A stretch of DNA of 64,000 nucleotides from Polynucleobacter sp. AP-Kolm-20A-A1 (GTDB lineage Bacteria; Pseudomonadota; Gammaproteobacteria; Burkholderiales; Burkholderiaceae), in NCBI RefSeq assembly GCF_018688315.1, contig NZ_CP061315.1, forward strand, positions 248,001-312,000, written 5' to 3'. The notes beneath the pieces were generated by a model. That model was not told the DNA's origin. It was given only the letters and a program-made list of their open reading frames with translations, and did not search any database. Position numbers and translations under genes: made by a program. Numbering within the stretch: position 1 is the stretch's first letter; every line of letters starts with the position of its first letter. Shown one piece after another: positions 19,098 through 27,642 of the stretch.

Positions 19098-19715
19098 ATG
19101 TTTACAGGAATCATTACTGCTGTCGGTCAAATTCAAAGCGCTCAAGCGAAGGGCGATGGTCTGCATTTAATCGTTGAGGTCCCTGCGGGCTACTTAGATG
19201 ATGTTGCGCTCGGTGACAGTATTGCTATTCAGGGCGCATGTATGACGGCCACCCAATTTAAGGGCAATACATTTGCCTTGGATATTTCTCGTGAGTCACT
19301 TAATAAGACTGTTGGTCTAGATAAGGTTGGGCCAGTCAATTTAGAAAAAGCTATGCGTTTAAATGATCGTTTAGGTGGTCATTTGGTAAGCGGTCACGTA
19401 GATGGTATTGGCAACGTGGTGCACTTTTCTCAAGTGGCGCAAGATGCATATGGTTCTTGGTTACTTCGCATTGAAGCTCCAAAAGAATTAGCACCATTCC
19501 TGGCCTATAAAGGCTCTATCGTTGTGAATGGCGTGTCGTTGACGGTTAATAAAACTGAAGATAATCCAAGTGCCTGCATTGTTGACATCAACCTCATCCC
19601 TCATACACTGCAAAGTACTACTTTGGGTAAGTTGCAGCAGGGCGACGCCGTAAATCTCGAGATTGATTTAATTGCGCGTTATGTTGCGCGTATGCTGGAA
19701 GCTAAAGCCCTTTAA
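19098..19715 (+). CDS. ribE: Riboflavin synthase, alpha subunit
   Basis: Dismutates two 6,7-dimethyl-8-ribityllumazine molecules to riboflavin. The 205-residue protein has the two lumazine-binding repeats: MFTGIITAVGQI with a first GDSIAIQGACMTAT block, and LGGHLVSGHVDGIG followed by KGSIVVNGVSLTVNKTEDN. One difference from common sequences is that the first-repeat position usually reading NGVCLT reads QGACMTA. With ribD, ribH and ribBX in the same 6-kb region, all steps except GTP cyclohydrolase II are accounted for. Confidence 0.94.
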   Translation: MFTGIITAVGQIQSAQAKGDGLHLIVEVPAGYLDDVALGDSIAIQGACMTATQFKGNTFALDISRESLNKTVGLDKVGPVNLEKAMRLNDRLGGHLVSGHVDGIGNVVHFSQVAQDAYGSWLLRIEAPKELAPFLAYKGSIVVNGVSLTVNKTEDNPSACIVDINLIPHTLQSTTLGKLQQGDAVNLEIDLIARYVARMLEAKAL

Positions 19716-19721
19716 GCAGAT

Positions 19722-20012
19722 TCATTTTCTGGCACTTGCTTTTCGATAGACTTCTTCTTGATTTCTTTTGCCTATTGCGATGACAAGAATAATCAATTTT
19801 CGATCGATAACCTCGTATACCAGGCGATAACCTAGGGCTTTCAGTTTTATTTTGTAGTAATTATCTAAATCACCATGAAGTTTGGCCGATTCAATTCTAG
19901 GATTATTAACTCTTTTTTCTAATTGCTTCTTAAATTGCGCTTTTATTGAGTTATCTAATTTATGCCATTCTTTTAAAGCCAGTACGTGAAACTCAAGACT
20001 ATAGATCTGCAA
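19722..20012 (-). CDS. RelE/ParE superfamily toxin
   Basis: A 96-residue toxin of the RelE fold, expected to cut mRNA on the ribosome when free of its antitoxin. The N-terminal YSLEFHVLALKEWHKLDNSI and the central LHGDLDNYYKIKLKALGYRLVYEV with a C-terminal VIAIGKR...EEVYRKA match RelE, including the Arg-rich strand. It starts inside the last 14 bases of the antitoxin gene, the usual coupling. It is convergent with ribE, with only 6 bases between them. It seems intact, so the module is probably active. Confidence 0.88.
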   Translation of the reverse strand: MQIYSLEFHVLALKEWHKLDNSIKAQFKKQLEKRVNNPRIESAKLHGDLDNYYKIKLKALGYRLVYEVIDRKLIILVIAIGKRNQEEVYRKASARK

Positions 20013-20265
20013 GTTTTACCTTTACTGTTTTGCCGCCTTTTCTGGATTGAATGGTTTTAATAAGGGCGGCATCATCCACCAACTCAAGTAAAGCCTCATA
20101 GGCTTTTGCCGATAGAAGGTACGCTTCAGGTTTATTGTGATTTAAAACTGCAACAGGAAGATCGCCGGCGATCTCCATTATTTTGCTTGGATTGCGCCTT
20201 AAATCGGTCATGCTGACCGTAGTTTTAGCGTGAATTGTTTGTGTCAGATTCATAAAATTACCCAT
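19999..20265 (-). CDS. Phd/YefM family antitoxin (RelB role)
   Basis: An 88-residue antitoxin for the adjacent RelE-type toxin. The N-terminal DNA-binding part shows TVSMTDLRRNPSKIMEIAGDLPVAVLNHNKPEAYLLSAKAYEALLE, the Phd/YefM pattern; the C-terminal third is charged and would wrap the toxin. ATG 20265 or ATG 20253 could start it (four residues apart). The promoter and a tandem 12-base repeat lie just upstream and probably serve autorepression. Confidence 0.88.
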   Translation of the reverse strand: MGNFMNLTQTIHAKTTVSMTDLRRNPSKIMEIAGDLPVAVLNHNKPEAYLLSAKAYEALLELVDDAALIKTIQSRKGGKTVKVKLADL

Positions 20266-20304
20266 TATTTAGTGCATTATTTAGTGCATTTTAAGAAAAG
20301 TCAA
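20264..20304 (-). promoter_or_regulatory. Promoter and tandem-repeat operator of the RelE/Phd module
   Basis: On the minus strand a -35 TTGACT (20304-20299) is followed after 17 bases by AATAAT (20281-20276), one mismatch from TATAAT. A 12-base unit, ATTATTTAGTGC on the plus strand, is repeated exactly twice at 20264-20287 and covers the -10 and the antitoxin start. A repeated site over the promoter suits cooperative binding by the antitoxin-toxin complex; that role is inferred. Confidence 0.65.
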
Positions 20305-20334
20305 TCAAAAAAAGACCCTAGAGTTCTAGGGTCT
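20305..20334 (-). terminator. Intrinsic terminator downstream of queC
   Basis: AGACCCTAGA (20334-20325, minus) pairs perfectly with TCTAGGGTCT (20322-20313), and a run of seven T follows on the minus strand. It lies 23 bases after the queC stop and ends the long tol-pal-queC transcript just ahead of the toxin-antitoxin promoter. The loop as drawn is only two bases, so the outer part of the stem is what forms. Confidence 0.85.
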
Positions 20335-20357
20335 AAGTCTTGGGGTTTATGTAGTTT

Positions 20358-21092
20358 TTATCGATAGCGAGTAGGATCGCTCACATTGGCTTGCTTAAAG
20401 CCTGCCTGCCTTAGACGGCAGGACTCACATTCACCGCAAGCTTCGCCTAAATCATTGGCTTGGTAGCAAGAAACTGTTTGGGAGTAATCAACCCCCATAG
20501 TGCTGCCTAATTGAATAATTTCAGATTTGCTTAAATTGATGATGGGGGCATGAACCCTAAAGCGATTTTCATCATTGATGGCTTCTACACCTGCTTTCGT
20601 TGCAAGGTTAGCCATGTGCTCAAACGAGGCGACATACTCAGGGCGACAGTCTGGATAACCTGAATAGTCAACGGCATTGGCGCCATAAAAAACATCGAGT
20701 CCACCAAGTGATTCTGCCCATCCTAAAGCGAGTGAAAGCAAAATCGTATTGCGTGCTGGTACATAAGTAACGGGGATCTCTTGGTCTTTGCCAGGTGTTA
20801 CTGGAATGGCAATAGAAGAGTCTGTTAAGGCGGATCCGCCAAAGCGAGTGAGGTCCAAATTGACCACCTCGTGACGAATGACACCAATTTGTTTGGCGAT
20901 GTGTTTTGCTGCTGCCAACTCAGAAGAGTGACGTTGTCCATAGCCCACTGACAGTGCGAACGGCGAGTAGCCCAAGTCTTTGGCTAGAGCTAAGACCGTA
21001 GTGGAGTCTAGGCCCCCAGAAAACAAGATAACGGCAGGCGCACCTGGTTTGCGTGGTGCAAGATTCTGAAATGCAGCAGACAGCTTAGACAT
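20358..21092 (-). CDS. queC: 7-cyano-7-deazaguanine synthase
   Basis: Makes preQ0 from 7-carboxy-7-deazaguanine with ATP and ammonia, for queuosine tRNA modification. The N-terminal PP-loop [15 protein letters not shown] lies at about residues 23-37, and the zinc site is the C-terminal CYQAND...[14 protein letters not shown] set of four cysteines. Length (244) is a little above the E. coli enzyme because of an N-terminal extension. It is the last gene of the tol-pal operon, 2 bases after cpoB, the common order in Gammaproteobacteria and Betaproteobacteria. Confidence 0.95.
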   Translation of the reverse strand: MSKLSAAFQNLAPRKPGAPAVILFSGGLDSTTVLALAKDLGYSPFALSVGYGQRHSSELAAAKHIAKQIGVIRHEVVNLDLTRFGGSALTDSSIAIPVTPGKDQEIPVTYVPARNTILLSLALGWAESLGGLDVFYGANAVDYSGYPDCRPEYVASFEHMANLATKAGVEAINDENRFRVHAPIINLSKSEIIQLGSTMGVDYSQTVSCYQANDLGEACGECESCRLRQAGFKQANVSDPTRYR

Positions 21093-21094
21093 AC

Positions 21095-21826
21095 TTACTT
21101 GATCGCAGAAAGCAGTTGCTGCGCGTCTTTTGCTGCTTCGGTGTCAGGATATTTAGAAATAACTTCGTTAAATGTTTTCTTGGCGGCAGTTTTATTACCG
21201 TTCTCAAGCTGAGAGTTTCCTAATGTCACCATGGCACCAGGAATACGGGGGTGATTAGGGTATTTCTTAATCAGGCTTTGAAGTTGGCTAATTGCGCCAG
21301 CGTAATCTTTGTTGGCGTATTTGCTATTGCCGCTCCAATACAGCGCTAGAGGCAAGTAAGGGCTCTTAGAGTATTTATTCGCAAATGCAGAAAATCCATC
21401 GTCTGCCTTTTTAAGATTGCCCGCTTGAAAAGCTTTTAAGGCATCGTCGTAGGCTTTCTTCTCGCCAGGTTGCACTGTGCCTGAGACACCTTCAATGGTT
21501 ACCGTGCGAGGCTCAAAATTACCTAGGCGCGTATCCAGATCTTGGTAATACGTTTTCTGACTGCTGGTGATGTCTTCACCTTGTTTTTCAAGCTCTTCGA
21601 TTTTGCCGCGCAGCTCAGAATTATCTGCTTTGAGCTTGTCAATCTGACCTTGCAATTCCAATTGGGTGGTGGCCAAGGTTTTGCGCAACTCTAGGATGGC
21701 CTTGCGGGCTTCGTCATCTGAAAAGAGCGCCCAGGCGCTATTGGATGCGCCTAAGAAAATGACGGTAGCACTTAAACAAAACGCTCGTGAGAGCGTTTGT
21801 TTTGCAGAGTGTGAAAACATCTTCAT
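21095..21826 (-). CDS. cpoB: Tol-Pal system protein CpoB (YbgF)
   Basis: A periplasmic coordinator of Tol-Pal action and peptidoglycan synthesis during division. The 243-residue protein has a signal peptide (to about residue 33, SAWA), a coiled coil (about 36-85, rich in Leu/Glu/Lys) for trimerisation, then tetratricopeptide repeats: [41 protein letters not shown] and a third near 190-225. The start may be the first or the third codon (both ATG). It follows pal with no gap. Confidence 0.93.
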   Translation of the reverse strand: MKMFSHSAKQTLSRAFCLSATVIFLGASNSAWALFSDDEARKAILELRKTLATTQLELQGQIDKLKADNSELRGKIEELEKQGEDITSSQKTYYQDLDTRLGNFEPRTVTIEGVSGTVQPGEKKAYDDALKAFQAGNLKKADDGFSAFANKYSKSPYLPLALYWSGNSKYANKDYAGAISQLQSLIKKYPNHPRIPGAMVTLGNSQLENGNKTAAKKTFNEVISKYPDTEAAKDAQQLLSAIK

Positions 21827-22327
21827 TTAGTTCGTGATGTAAACAATGTCAGCGCGGCGATTTTCTGCCCAAGCTGCTTCAGTATCACCTTCAGCTTTAG
21901 GCTTTTCTTTACCAAAGCTTACGGCTTCCATTTGGTCATCAGAAACGCCCATCAAATTTAAAGATTTACGAACCGCATCAGAACGACGTTGGCCTAATGC
22001 CAAGTTGTACTCAGCAGTGCCGCGTTCATCAGTGTTACCTTGAATGATGATCTTCTGTTTTGGATTTGCTTTTAAGTAACTTGCATGAGCAGACAACATT
22101 TTTTGATATTTAGTTTGAACGGTGTACTCGTCAAAACCAAAGTAAACACTTTTCTCAAACAATGGGCTGCTAGGATCATTCCAAGGCTGCGAGCCAAACT
22201 TACCGCTGCCACTGCCATTAGCGCCATCAGTGTCATCTAATTTAACGCTAGAACATGCAGCCATCAAAAATGCTGTGGCGCCGATGAGAGCAAATGTCGC
22301 TGCGCGACGTGCGATAGAAATCTTCAT
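21827..22327 (-). CDS. pal: Peptidoglycan-associated lipoprotein Pal
   Basis: An outer-membrane lipoprotein that anchors the envelope to peptidoglycan and is moved by TolQRAB. The chosen ATG 22327 has AGGAAAA ahead and yields a lipoprotein signal (about 24 residues) with lipobox LMAAC; a nine-residue longer frame exists but spoils the signal. The OmpA-like domain shows YFGFDEYTV and the peptidoglycan-binding GNTDERGTAEYNLALGQRRS. The mature part is about 140 residues, normal for Pal. Confidence 0.96.
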   Translation of the reverse strand: MKISIARRAATFALIGATAFLMAACSSVKLDDTDGANGSGSGKFGSQPWNDPSSPLFEKSVYFGFDEYTVQTKYQKMLSAHASYLKANPKQKIIIQGNTDERGTAEYNLALGQRRSDAVRKSLNLMGVSDDQMEAVSFGKEKPKAEGDTEAAWAENRRADIVYITN

Positions 22328-22435
22328 GAATTTTCCTTTTTTCCTACAAGCCAAATAACCAATGAATTAGCAAACTCGCTCCAAAGGAGCTGATAGTTAA
22401 TATTATGCCCTCAAGAATGCCAAAAGTGAGTATTT

Positions 22436-22453
22436 CACCCCTAAATAGGGGTG
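22436..22453. other. Inverted repeat between tolB and pal
   Basis: CACCCCT-AAAT-AGGGGTG forms a perfect 7-bp stem with a four-base loop, 38 bases past the tolB stop and 109 before the pal ATG. No T run follows on either strand, so it is not an intrinsic terminator. It could be an RNA processing or stability hairpin that separates pal-cpoB-queC from tolQRAB. Confidence 0.5.
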
Positions 22454-22490
22454 TTGTGGAGGGTTTGGGGCTTGGTGTTGCTGGACTTAC

Positions 22491-23813
22491 TTAGTCCATA
22501 AATGGACCCCAGGATGGCTGACGGACGTCAGATCCTGGAATGCTCAACACTTGCTTAGAATTGCCGTCTACAGATACGGCCGCTAGCACACGTTTTCCAC
22601 CAACTTTAGTGGAGTAGAGAACATAACGGCCATTGGCTGCAAAGGAAGGCGACTCATCGCTGCTGCCATCGGTTAAGGCCTGCGCATCACCGGTAGCTAA
22701 ATTCAGAATGTAGAGGCGATAGGCGCCACCAATATTGGCGATATAAGCCAAGTATTTTCCGTCTGGAGAAATTCTTGGGGAAGTGACAAACCCTTGTTTG
22801 AAGGTAATACGTTTTGCGCCTTCAGCTTGTTCGCCTTCGGCACTCATGCGATAGATCTGTGGATTGCCGCCACGATCGCTCGTGAAATAAATATAGCGAC
22901 CATCAGCTGAGTACTGCGGTTCAGTATCAATCGTGTTGCCGCGCGTTAAGCGATGCAAGCCTGTGCCATCTGCATTGATGCCATAGATCTGAGTGTTGCC
23001 ATCTTTAGAAAGTGAGATAGCCAGTTTTCTACCATCGGGTGACCAAGCAGGTGCACTGTTATTTCCCTTTTGATTGGAAAGCGAAATGCGACGACCAGTA
23101 GCCAACTCGTGAACATAAATGACTGGCTTACGATCTTCAAAAGAAACGTACGCCACTTTCTTGCCATCGGGAGACCATGATGGGGAAATAATTGGCTCAC
23201 CGCTATTCATCGCATTGCGAATATTTTGACCATCGGCATCTGAGATCACCAGGCGATAGCGCTTACCATCCTTAATGACATAGGACAAGCGAGTGGAGAA
23301 GACGCCACGCTCACCTAATAATTTAAAGATGATGTCATCTGCAATTTTGTGCGCTGCTGCACGCAAATTGTCAGCGCTGGAATTGAGGTTTAAGCCACCC
23401 AGGCTTTGAGATTTGCGAACATCAAACAACTTGTAATGAATCTCAAACTGAGATCCAGCGGTTTGTACAACCGAGCCCACTACTAAAGCATCAGCTCCGC
23501 GTGCTGCCCAGGATTTGTAATTGGGCGTACCTTCATCGTTCTCAACAGCATTGCCATTTTCAGTATTTTTAAAGTAACCGCTACGTGCTAAGTCTTGGCG
23601 AATAATTTCAGTAACGCTAGTAGGCAGTTTGTTCTCATCTTTAAAGCGCATAACTGCGATTGGATAAAGGGATTGACCCACGCCAGTAATTTCGATATTC
23701 ATCTGCGCAAGTGCTGGTGTTGCAATACTGATGGTCAGTGCCAATACCACTGCAGATAAAGCGCAGACTTTGGAATGAAATTTGCCAATCAAATGAATTG
23801 CTAATTGCAACAT
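22491..23813 (-). CDS. tolB: Tol-Pal system beta-propeller protein TolB
   Basis: A periplasmic protein that binds Pal and is released by TolA. The 440-residue protein has a signal peptide (to about residue 36, ATPALAQ), an N-terminal alpha/beta domain, and a C-terminal propeller with repeated SPSWSPDGKKVAYVS, APAWSPDGRKLAI, EPQYSADGRYIYFTSDRGG and SPRISPDGKYLAYI blades. The N-terminal leader is a little long and a later start is possible. It lies in the canonical order between tolA (3 bases) and pal. Confidence 0.95.
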   Translation of the reverse strand: MLQLAIHLIGKFHSKVCALSAVVLALTISIATPALAQMNIEITGVGQSLYPIAVMRFKDENKLPTSVTEIIRQDLARSGYFKNTENGNAVENDEGTPNYKSWAARGADALVVGSVVQTAGSQFEIHYKLFDVRKSQSLGGLNLNSSADNLRAAAHKIADDIIFKLLGERGVFSTRLSYVIKDGKRYRLVISDADGQNIRNAMNSGEPIISPSWSPDGKKVAYVSFEDRKPVIYVHELATGRRISLSNQKGNNSAPAWSPDGRKLAISLSKDGNTQIYGINADGTGLHRLTRGNTIDTEPQYSADGRYIYFTSDRGGNPQIYRMSAEGEQAEGAKRITFKQGFVTSPRISPDGKYLAYIANIGGAYRLYILNLATGDAQALTDGSSDESPSFAANGRYVLYSTKVGGKRVLAAVSVDGNSKQVLSIPGSDVRQPSWGPFMD

Positions 23814-23816
23814 GCT

Positions 23817-24641
23817 TTAGTCCTTGGGTTTAAAGGTCAGCTTTACTTCACGCTGTGGAATTTTGCCATTGTCATCTTTCGGCAGGCTTTCTGCACGAGA
23901 TAGGGCTAATAAAACTGCACGATCCCAGCTTGCATTGCCGCTAGAGCTCAGGATGCTGGTGCTCAAGATGGCTCCATCTGGGGCCAGGCTTACTTGGATG
24001 ACTGCTGCTGGATTGCCGCTCACAGATTCTGGATTAAAGACGATGAGCGGCTTTACTTTTTTAATCACCTTATCAGTCCAGCCTGGAGGCGCATTACCGC
24101 CCCCACCAACTCCGCTTCCTACTGTGCCACCGCTGCCACCTTCAGCGCCTGCTGCTGCGCGCAAGCGAGCGAGCTGATCAGCGCGCACTTTTTCTGCTGC
24201 AGCATTGGCTTTGGTTTCTGCTGGAGAGGTAGCTTTAGGGGTCTCTACTTTCTTTGGCTTTTCTGTTTCTTTTTCCTTGACCTTCTCTTTTTCTTTCGGA
24301 GGAGGTTTAACAGCTTTCGGCGTTTCTTTTAGAACTTCTTTTTTAGGAGACTCTTTTTCAACTGGCTTTTTCTTGACTGCAATATCGGCAGCCTCTCCTT
24401 TCATTTCTGTTTTGAGTTGGGGCTCTGGAGGTGTTTCTAATTGCTGAGATGCATCCCAGAGCTCAACCTCAACTCCAGAGGGGGTGCTGTTATTCCAGCT
24501 AATACCAATCATTAAAAATGCGAGCAAACCTAAATGCGCTACTAAGGAAAAAGTAAAGGCGCGTTTAGTGCTTTCTTGTTTCGTAGCACGTCCCCGCTTG
24601 AACGGAGAGAGTGGCGATTGATAAGTTTGTGCGCTAGACAT
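23817..24641 (-). CDS. tolA: Cell envelope integrity protein TolA
   Basis: Links TolQR in the inner membrane to TolB/Pal. The N-terminus has one transmembrane helix (FSLVAHLGLLAFLMIGI), then a long Lys/Glu/Pro-rich stretch in two parts (EKESPKKEVLKETPKAVKPP and EKVKEKETEKPKK), a Gly-rich hinge, and a C-terminal TonB/TolA-like domain ending REVKLTFKPKD. ATG 24641 gives 274 residues; TTG 24656 would add five. Shorter than E. coli TolA (421), as is common in Betaproteobacteria. Confidence 0.9.
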   Translation of the reverse strand: MSSAQTYQSPLSPFKRGRATKQESTKRAFTFSLVAHLGLLAFLMIGISWNNSTPSGVEVELWDASQQLETPPEPQLKTEMKGEAADIAVKKKPVEKESPKKEVLKETPKAVKPPPKEKEKVKEKETEKPKKVETPKATSPAETKANAAAEKVRADQLARLRAAAGAEGGSGGTVGSGVGGGGNAPPGWTDKVIKKVKPLIVFNPESVSGNPAAVIQVSLAPDGAILSTSILSSSGNASWDRAVLLALSRAESLPKDDNGKIPQREVKLTFKPKD

Positions 24642-24667
24642 TGGCAGTTCAAGCAAGCCTTAGGGCC

Positions 24668-25087
24668 TTACTGGGTCTTGACCGCAAGGCCAACCCGTTT
24701 GACGCCATTCTCTTTAAGTTTGGACATAACATCCATCACGGTTTCGTACTTAATGGATTTATCGGCAGCAATCACCATCGGTTGATCGGCTGATTTTTCT
24801 GCTTGCGTTCTTGCAAAGGCGCCAAGTTCAAATTTATTGAGTGTTTGTACGGGATCACCATCTTTGCGAACAATGACATTCTCGTTGGCATCGATTGTTA
24901 AAAAGATAGGGGGTAATGATTGCACCTTAGCGCCGCCAACGGTAGGCAAGTTCACGACGCCTGGATTGACCATGGGTGCAGTGACCATGAAGATCACGAG
25001 CAAAACCAACATGACGTCGATGTAAGGAACAACGTTGATGTCGGCCATTGCCCGACGTTTATTTTTTCGTAATGAAGATCCGGCCAT
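24668..25087 (-). CDS. tolR: Tol-Pal protein TolR (ExbD family)
   Basis: The peptidoglycan-binding part of the proton-driven TolQR motor. The 139-residue protein has a basic N-terminus, a transmembrane helix with the essential Asp (NVVPYIDVMLVLLVIFMVTA, Asp near residue 24), and a periplasmic domain. It lies 11 bases after tolQ, and tolA follows closely. A second ExbD paralogue lies at 32158 with its own ExbB partner, so the genome has at least two such motors. Confidence 0.94.
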   Translation of the reverse strand: MAGSSLRKNKRRAMADINVVPYIDVMLVLLVIFMVTAPMVNPGVVNLPTVGGAKVQSLPPIFLTIDANENVIVRKDGDPVQTLNKFELGAFARTQAEKSADQPMVIAADKSIKYETVMDVMSKLKENGVKRVGLAVKTQ

Positions 25088-25098
25088 GACGTATTCGC

Positions 25099-25755
25099 TT
25101 AGCGTCCTGAAGTTTGACGTTGCAAGATGTTGGTGAATTCTTCGATGAAGGTTTCAAAACGAATCGAGAGGCGATCGACATCGGTAGCTGCGCGGTTGTA
25201 GGCAACTACTGCAGGGATGGCAGCAAACAAACCAATGGCGGTTGCAATCAAGGCCTCAGCAATACCGGGGGCAACCGCAGAAAGGGTCGCGTTCTGAACG
25301 TTGGCCAAGCCGCGGAAGGAGTGCATGATGCCCCAGACGGTGCCAAAGAGGCCGATATACGGTGAGACTGAGCCAACGGATGCCAGGAAGGGCAGATTTG
25401 CCTCTAGGGCGTCCATTTCACGTTGGTAAGTGGCTTTCATGGCGCGGCGGGCAGCGTCGATTTCACGAACTTTCATGAATTCCTGCATTCCGGCCTCAAA
25501 GATATGCTCTAGAACCGCATCGCTGCGGGTATTGCGCTGGGCGGCGGCCATCAGGGTTTTGAGGTCTCCGCCAGACCAAAAGTCACGCTCAAAGCGCTCT
25601 GTATCTTGCCTAACCCCCCGTAATACGGCGGTTTTCTTGAAAATAATGGTCCAGGAGGCAACGGACATCCCTAGTAATAACAACATTACCAACTGTACTA
25701 ATAGGCTGGCATTAAGGACTAGGGAGAGGAATGAGAGGTCTTGTGTAGAGGTCAT
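25099..25755 (-). CDS. tolQ: Tol-Pal protein TolQ (MotA/ExbB family)
   Basis: The three-helix inner-membrane proton channel of the Tol system. The 218-residue protein has helices near 15-35, around 125-150 (ASVGSVSPYIGLFGTVWGIM, the family hallmark) and near 165-185 (IAEALIATAIGLFAAIPAVVAYN). It is the first gene of the tol operon here; no ybgC thioesterase lies upstream. It is divergent from glyA, and a 24-base palindrome sits between the two starts. Confidence 0.94.
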   Translation of the reverse strand: MTSTQDLSFLSLVLNASLLVQLVMLLLLGMSVASWTIIFKKTAVLRGVRQDTERFERDFWSGGDLKTLMAAAQRNTRSDAVLEHIFEAGMQEFMKVREIDAARRAMKATYQREMDALEANLPFLASVGSVSPYIGLFGTVWGIMHSFRGLANVQNATLSAVAPGIAEALIATAIGLFAAIPAVVAYNRAATDVDRLSIRFETFIEEFTNILQRQTSGR

Positions 25756-25783
25756 GGTGGATTTTGTATGATGTAGGTTGATT

Positions 25784-25807
25784 TTACTAAGTTAATGAAC
25801 TTAGTAA
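25784..25807. promoter_or_regulatory. Perfect inverted repeat between tolQ and glyA
   Basis: TTACTAAGTT, four bases, then AACTTAGTAA make a perfect 10-bp-arm palindrome. It lies 28 bases before the tolQ start and 24 before the glyA start, in a divergent promoter gap of 76 bases. It could be a regulator site for either gene, or a hairpin in the glyA leader. The arms do not match a site I can name. Confidence 0.5.
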
Positions 25808-25831
25808 TCCAATTTCATTAGGATTATCACC

Positions 25832-27076
25832 ATGTTTGACCGTCAGAACACTTTAGCCAAAACCGACCCGCAATTGTGGGAAGCCATTCAGAACGAAAAT
25901 AAGCGTCAGGAAGACCATATTGAGCTGATTGCTTCCGAGAACTACACCTCGCCAGCGGTGATGGCTGCTCAGGGCTCTCAATTGACGAATAAGTACGCTG
26001 AAGGATATCCAGGTAAGCGTTATTACGGTGGTTGTGAATTCGTAGACGTTGCTGAGCAATTGGCAATCGATCGTGTAAAGGCTTTATTTGGTGCTGAAGC
26101 TGCAAACGTTCAACCCCATTGTGGTGCGTCTGCTAACCAAGCAGTGTTCCTTGCATTCTTAAAACCTGGTGACACTTTCATGGGTATGAGTCTTGCTGAA
26201 GGTGGTCACTTGACTCACGGTATGGCACTCAACATGAGTGGTAAGTGGTTCAATCCAATCGCTTATGGCTTAGACAAGAACGAAGAAATTGATTACGAGC
26301 AAATGGAGCGTTTGGCTCGTGAGCACAAACCTAAATTAATTATTGCGGGTGCATCTGCTTACTCTAAGAAAATTGATTTTGAGCGCATCGGTAAATTGGC
26401 TAAAGAAGTCGGCGCGATATTCATGGTAGATATGGCCCACTATGCTGGCTTAGTTGCCGCCGGCGTATATCCAAACCCAGTGCCGCATGCTGACATCGTT
26501 ACTTCGACTACACACAAGAGCTTGCGCGGCCCACGTGGCGGCATCATCTTGATGAAAGCGGAGCATGAGAAGGCAATTAACTCTGCAGTGTTCCCAGGCT
26601 TACAGGGTGGTCCTTTGATGCACGTCATTGCTGCTAAAGCTGTTGCATTTAAAGAGGCTACAGAGCCAGGCTTTAAGGATTATCAAAAACAAGTAGTCGC
26701 TAATGCAAAAGCATTGGCTGAGACTTTAATTGCACGTGGCCTACGCATTGTGTCTGGTGGTACAGATTCACATGTGATGTTGGTGGATTTGCGCGCCAAG
26801 AAAATGACTGGTAAAGAAGCTGAGCGTGTATTGGGCGAAGCACACATTACTTGCAACAAAAACGGTATTCCTAATGACCCAGAAAAACCAATGGTCACCA
26901 GCGGTATTCGTTTGGGTTCACCAGCAATGACTACGCGTGGATTTAAAGAAGCTGAAGCAAAACAAGTGGGTAACTTTATTGCTGATGTTTTGGATAATCC
27001 AAATGATGCAGAGAACATCGCTAAGGTGCGTGCTCAAGTTGCTGAGCTCACTAAACGTTTCCCGGTTTACGGTTAA
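25832..27076 (+). CDS. glyA: Serine hydroxymethyltransferase
   Basis: Interconverts serine and glycine with tetrahydrofolate, the main source of one-carbon units. The 414-residue PLP enzyme starts like the family ([27 protein letters not shown]) and has the cofactor Lys229 in [22 protein letters not shown] (about 59-67) and the [13 protein letters not shown] strand are intact. nrdR follows after 25 bases, the common betaproteobacterial pair. Confidence 0.97.
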   Translation: MFDRQNTLAKTDPQLWEAIQNENKRQEDHIELIASENYTSPAVMAAQGSQLTNKYAEGYPGKRYYGGCEFVDVAEQLAIDRVKALFGAEAANVQPHCGASANQAVFLAFLKPGDTFMGMSLAEGGHLTHGMALNMSGKWFNPIAYGLDKNEEIDYEQMERLAREHKPKLIIAGASAYSKKIDFERIGKLAKEVGAIFMVDMAHYAGLVAAGVYPNPVPHADIVTSTTHKSLRGPRGGIILMKAEHEKAINSAVFPGLQGGPLMHVIAAKAVAFKEATEPGFKDYQKQVVANAKALAETLIARGLRIVSGGTDSHVMLVDLRAKKMTGKEAERVLGEAHITCNKNGIPNDPEKPMVTSGIRLGSPAMTTRGFKEAEAKQVGNFIADVLDNPNDAENIAKVRAQVAELTKRFPVYG

Positions 27077-27101
27077 TTCTTAAAGTAAAAGAAGAGCCAC
27101 A

Positions 27102-27548
27102 TTGCGCTGCCCTTTTTGTCATAACGACGATACCCAGGTTCTCGATACCAGGGTATCGGACGAGGGCGATACGATTCGTCGTCGCCGTCGTTGCGTAAAT
27201 TGCGATAAGCGGTTTACCACCTATGAGCGTGTGGAGTTGGCCTTGCCAGCTATCGTGAAGAAGAATGGCAGCCGTGTTGATTACAGTCACGACAAGTTGG
27301 CCAGCTCGCTTAAGCTAGCCCTCAGAAAGCGTCCGGTCTCATCGGACTCTGTCGATGAGTCGATTGCCCGCATCGAAGAAAAGCTGCTTAGTCTGGGTGA
27401 GAAAGAGATTCCTAGTGAGCGCGTTGGTGAGTTGGTGATGCGTGAGCTCAAGCGCCTAGATAAGGTCGCTTATATTCGTTTTGCTTCTGTCTATCGAAGC
27501 TTTGCTGACATTGAATCATTCGAAAGCGCTCTCAAAGAGCTGAAGTAG
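27102..27548 (+). CDS. nrdR: Transcriptional repressor NrdR
   Basis: A nucleotide-sensing repressor of ribonucleotide reductase genes. The 148-residue protein has a zinc ribbon, [15 protein letters not shown] with [15 protein letters not shown], and an ATP-cone domain from about residue 49 ([27 protein letters not shown]). It must start at TTG 27102, because the residues MRCPFC are the family N-terminus and no other codon fits. An AAGAAGAG lies ahead of it. It is very likely co-transcribed with glyA. Confidence 0.95.
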   Translation: MRCPFCHNDDTQVLDTRVSDEGDTIRRRRRCVNCDKRFTTYERVELALPAIVKKNGSRVDYSHDKLASSLKLALRKRPVSSDSVDESIARIEEKLLSLGEKEIPSERVGELVMRELKRLDKVAYIRFASVYRSFADIESFESALKELK

Positions 27549-27614
27549 TTACACCCCTCAATACTTTCCGCAGTTATTTCTACAAGACTATTTCATCCAT
27601 GTGGTTGCTTGATA

Positions 27615-27637
27615 TATACTGTAACCAATTGATTACA
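27615..27637 (+). promoter_or_regulatory. Probable promoter and operator of the HigBA-type module
   Basis: A TATACT at 27615-27620 resembles a -10 box, and runs into the 18-base near-palindrome TGTAACCAATTGATTACA (27620-27637), with only one mismatched pair. It ends 5 bases before the toxin ATG. No clear -35 or ribosome site is seen. The site suits autorepression by the helix-turn-helix antitoxin, a role that is inferred. Confidence 0.6.
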
Positions 27638-27642
27638 ATTGC

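Noticed and set aside
24205..24447. Plus-strand frame rich in Phe/Ser opposite tolA
   Set aside because: It is the reverse reading of the Lys/Glu-rich TolA repeat region.
26683..27018. Minus-strand 111-codon open frame inside glyA
   Set aside because: It is antisense to a strongly conserved gene, has no ribosome site and no recognisable product.
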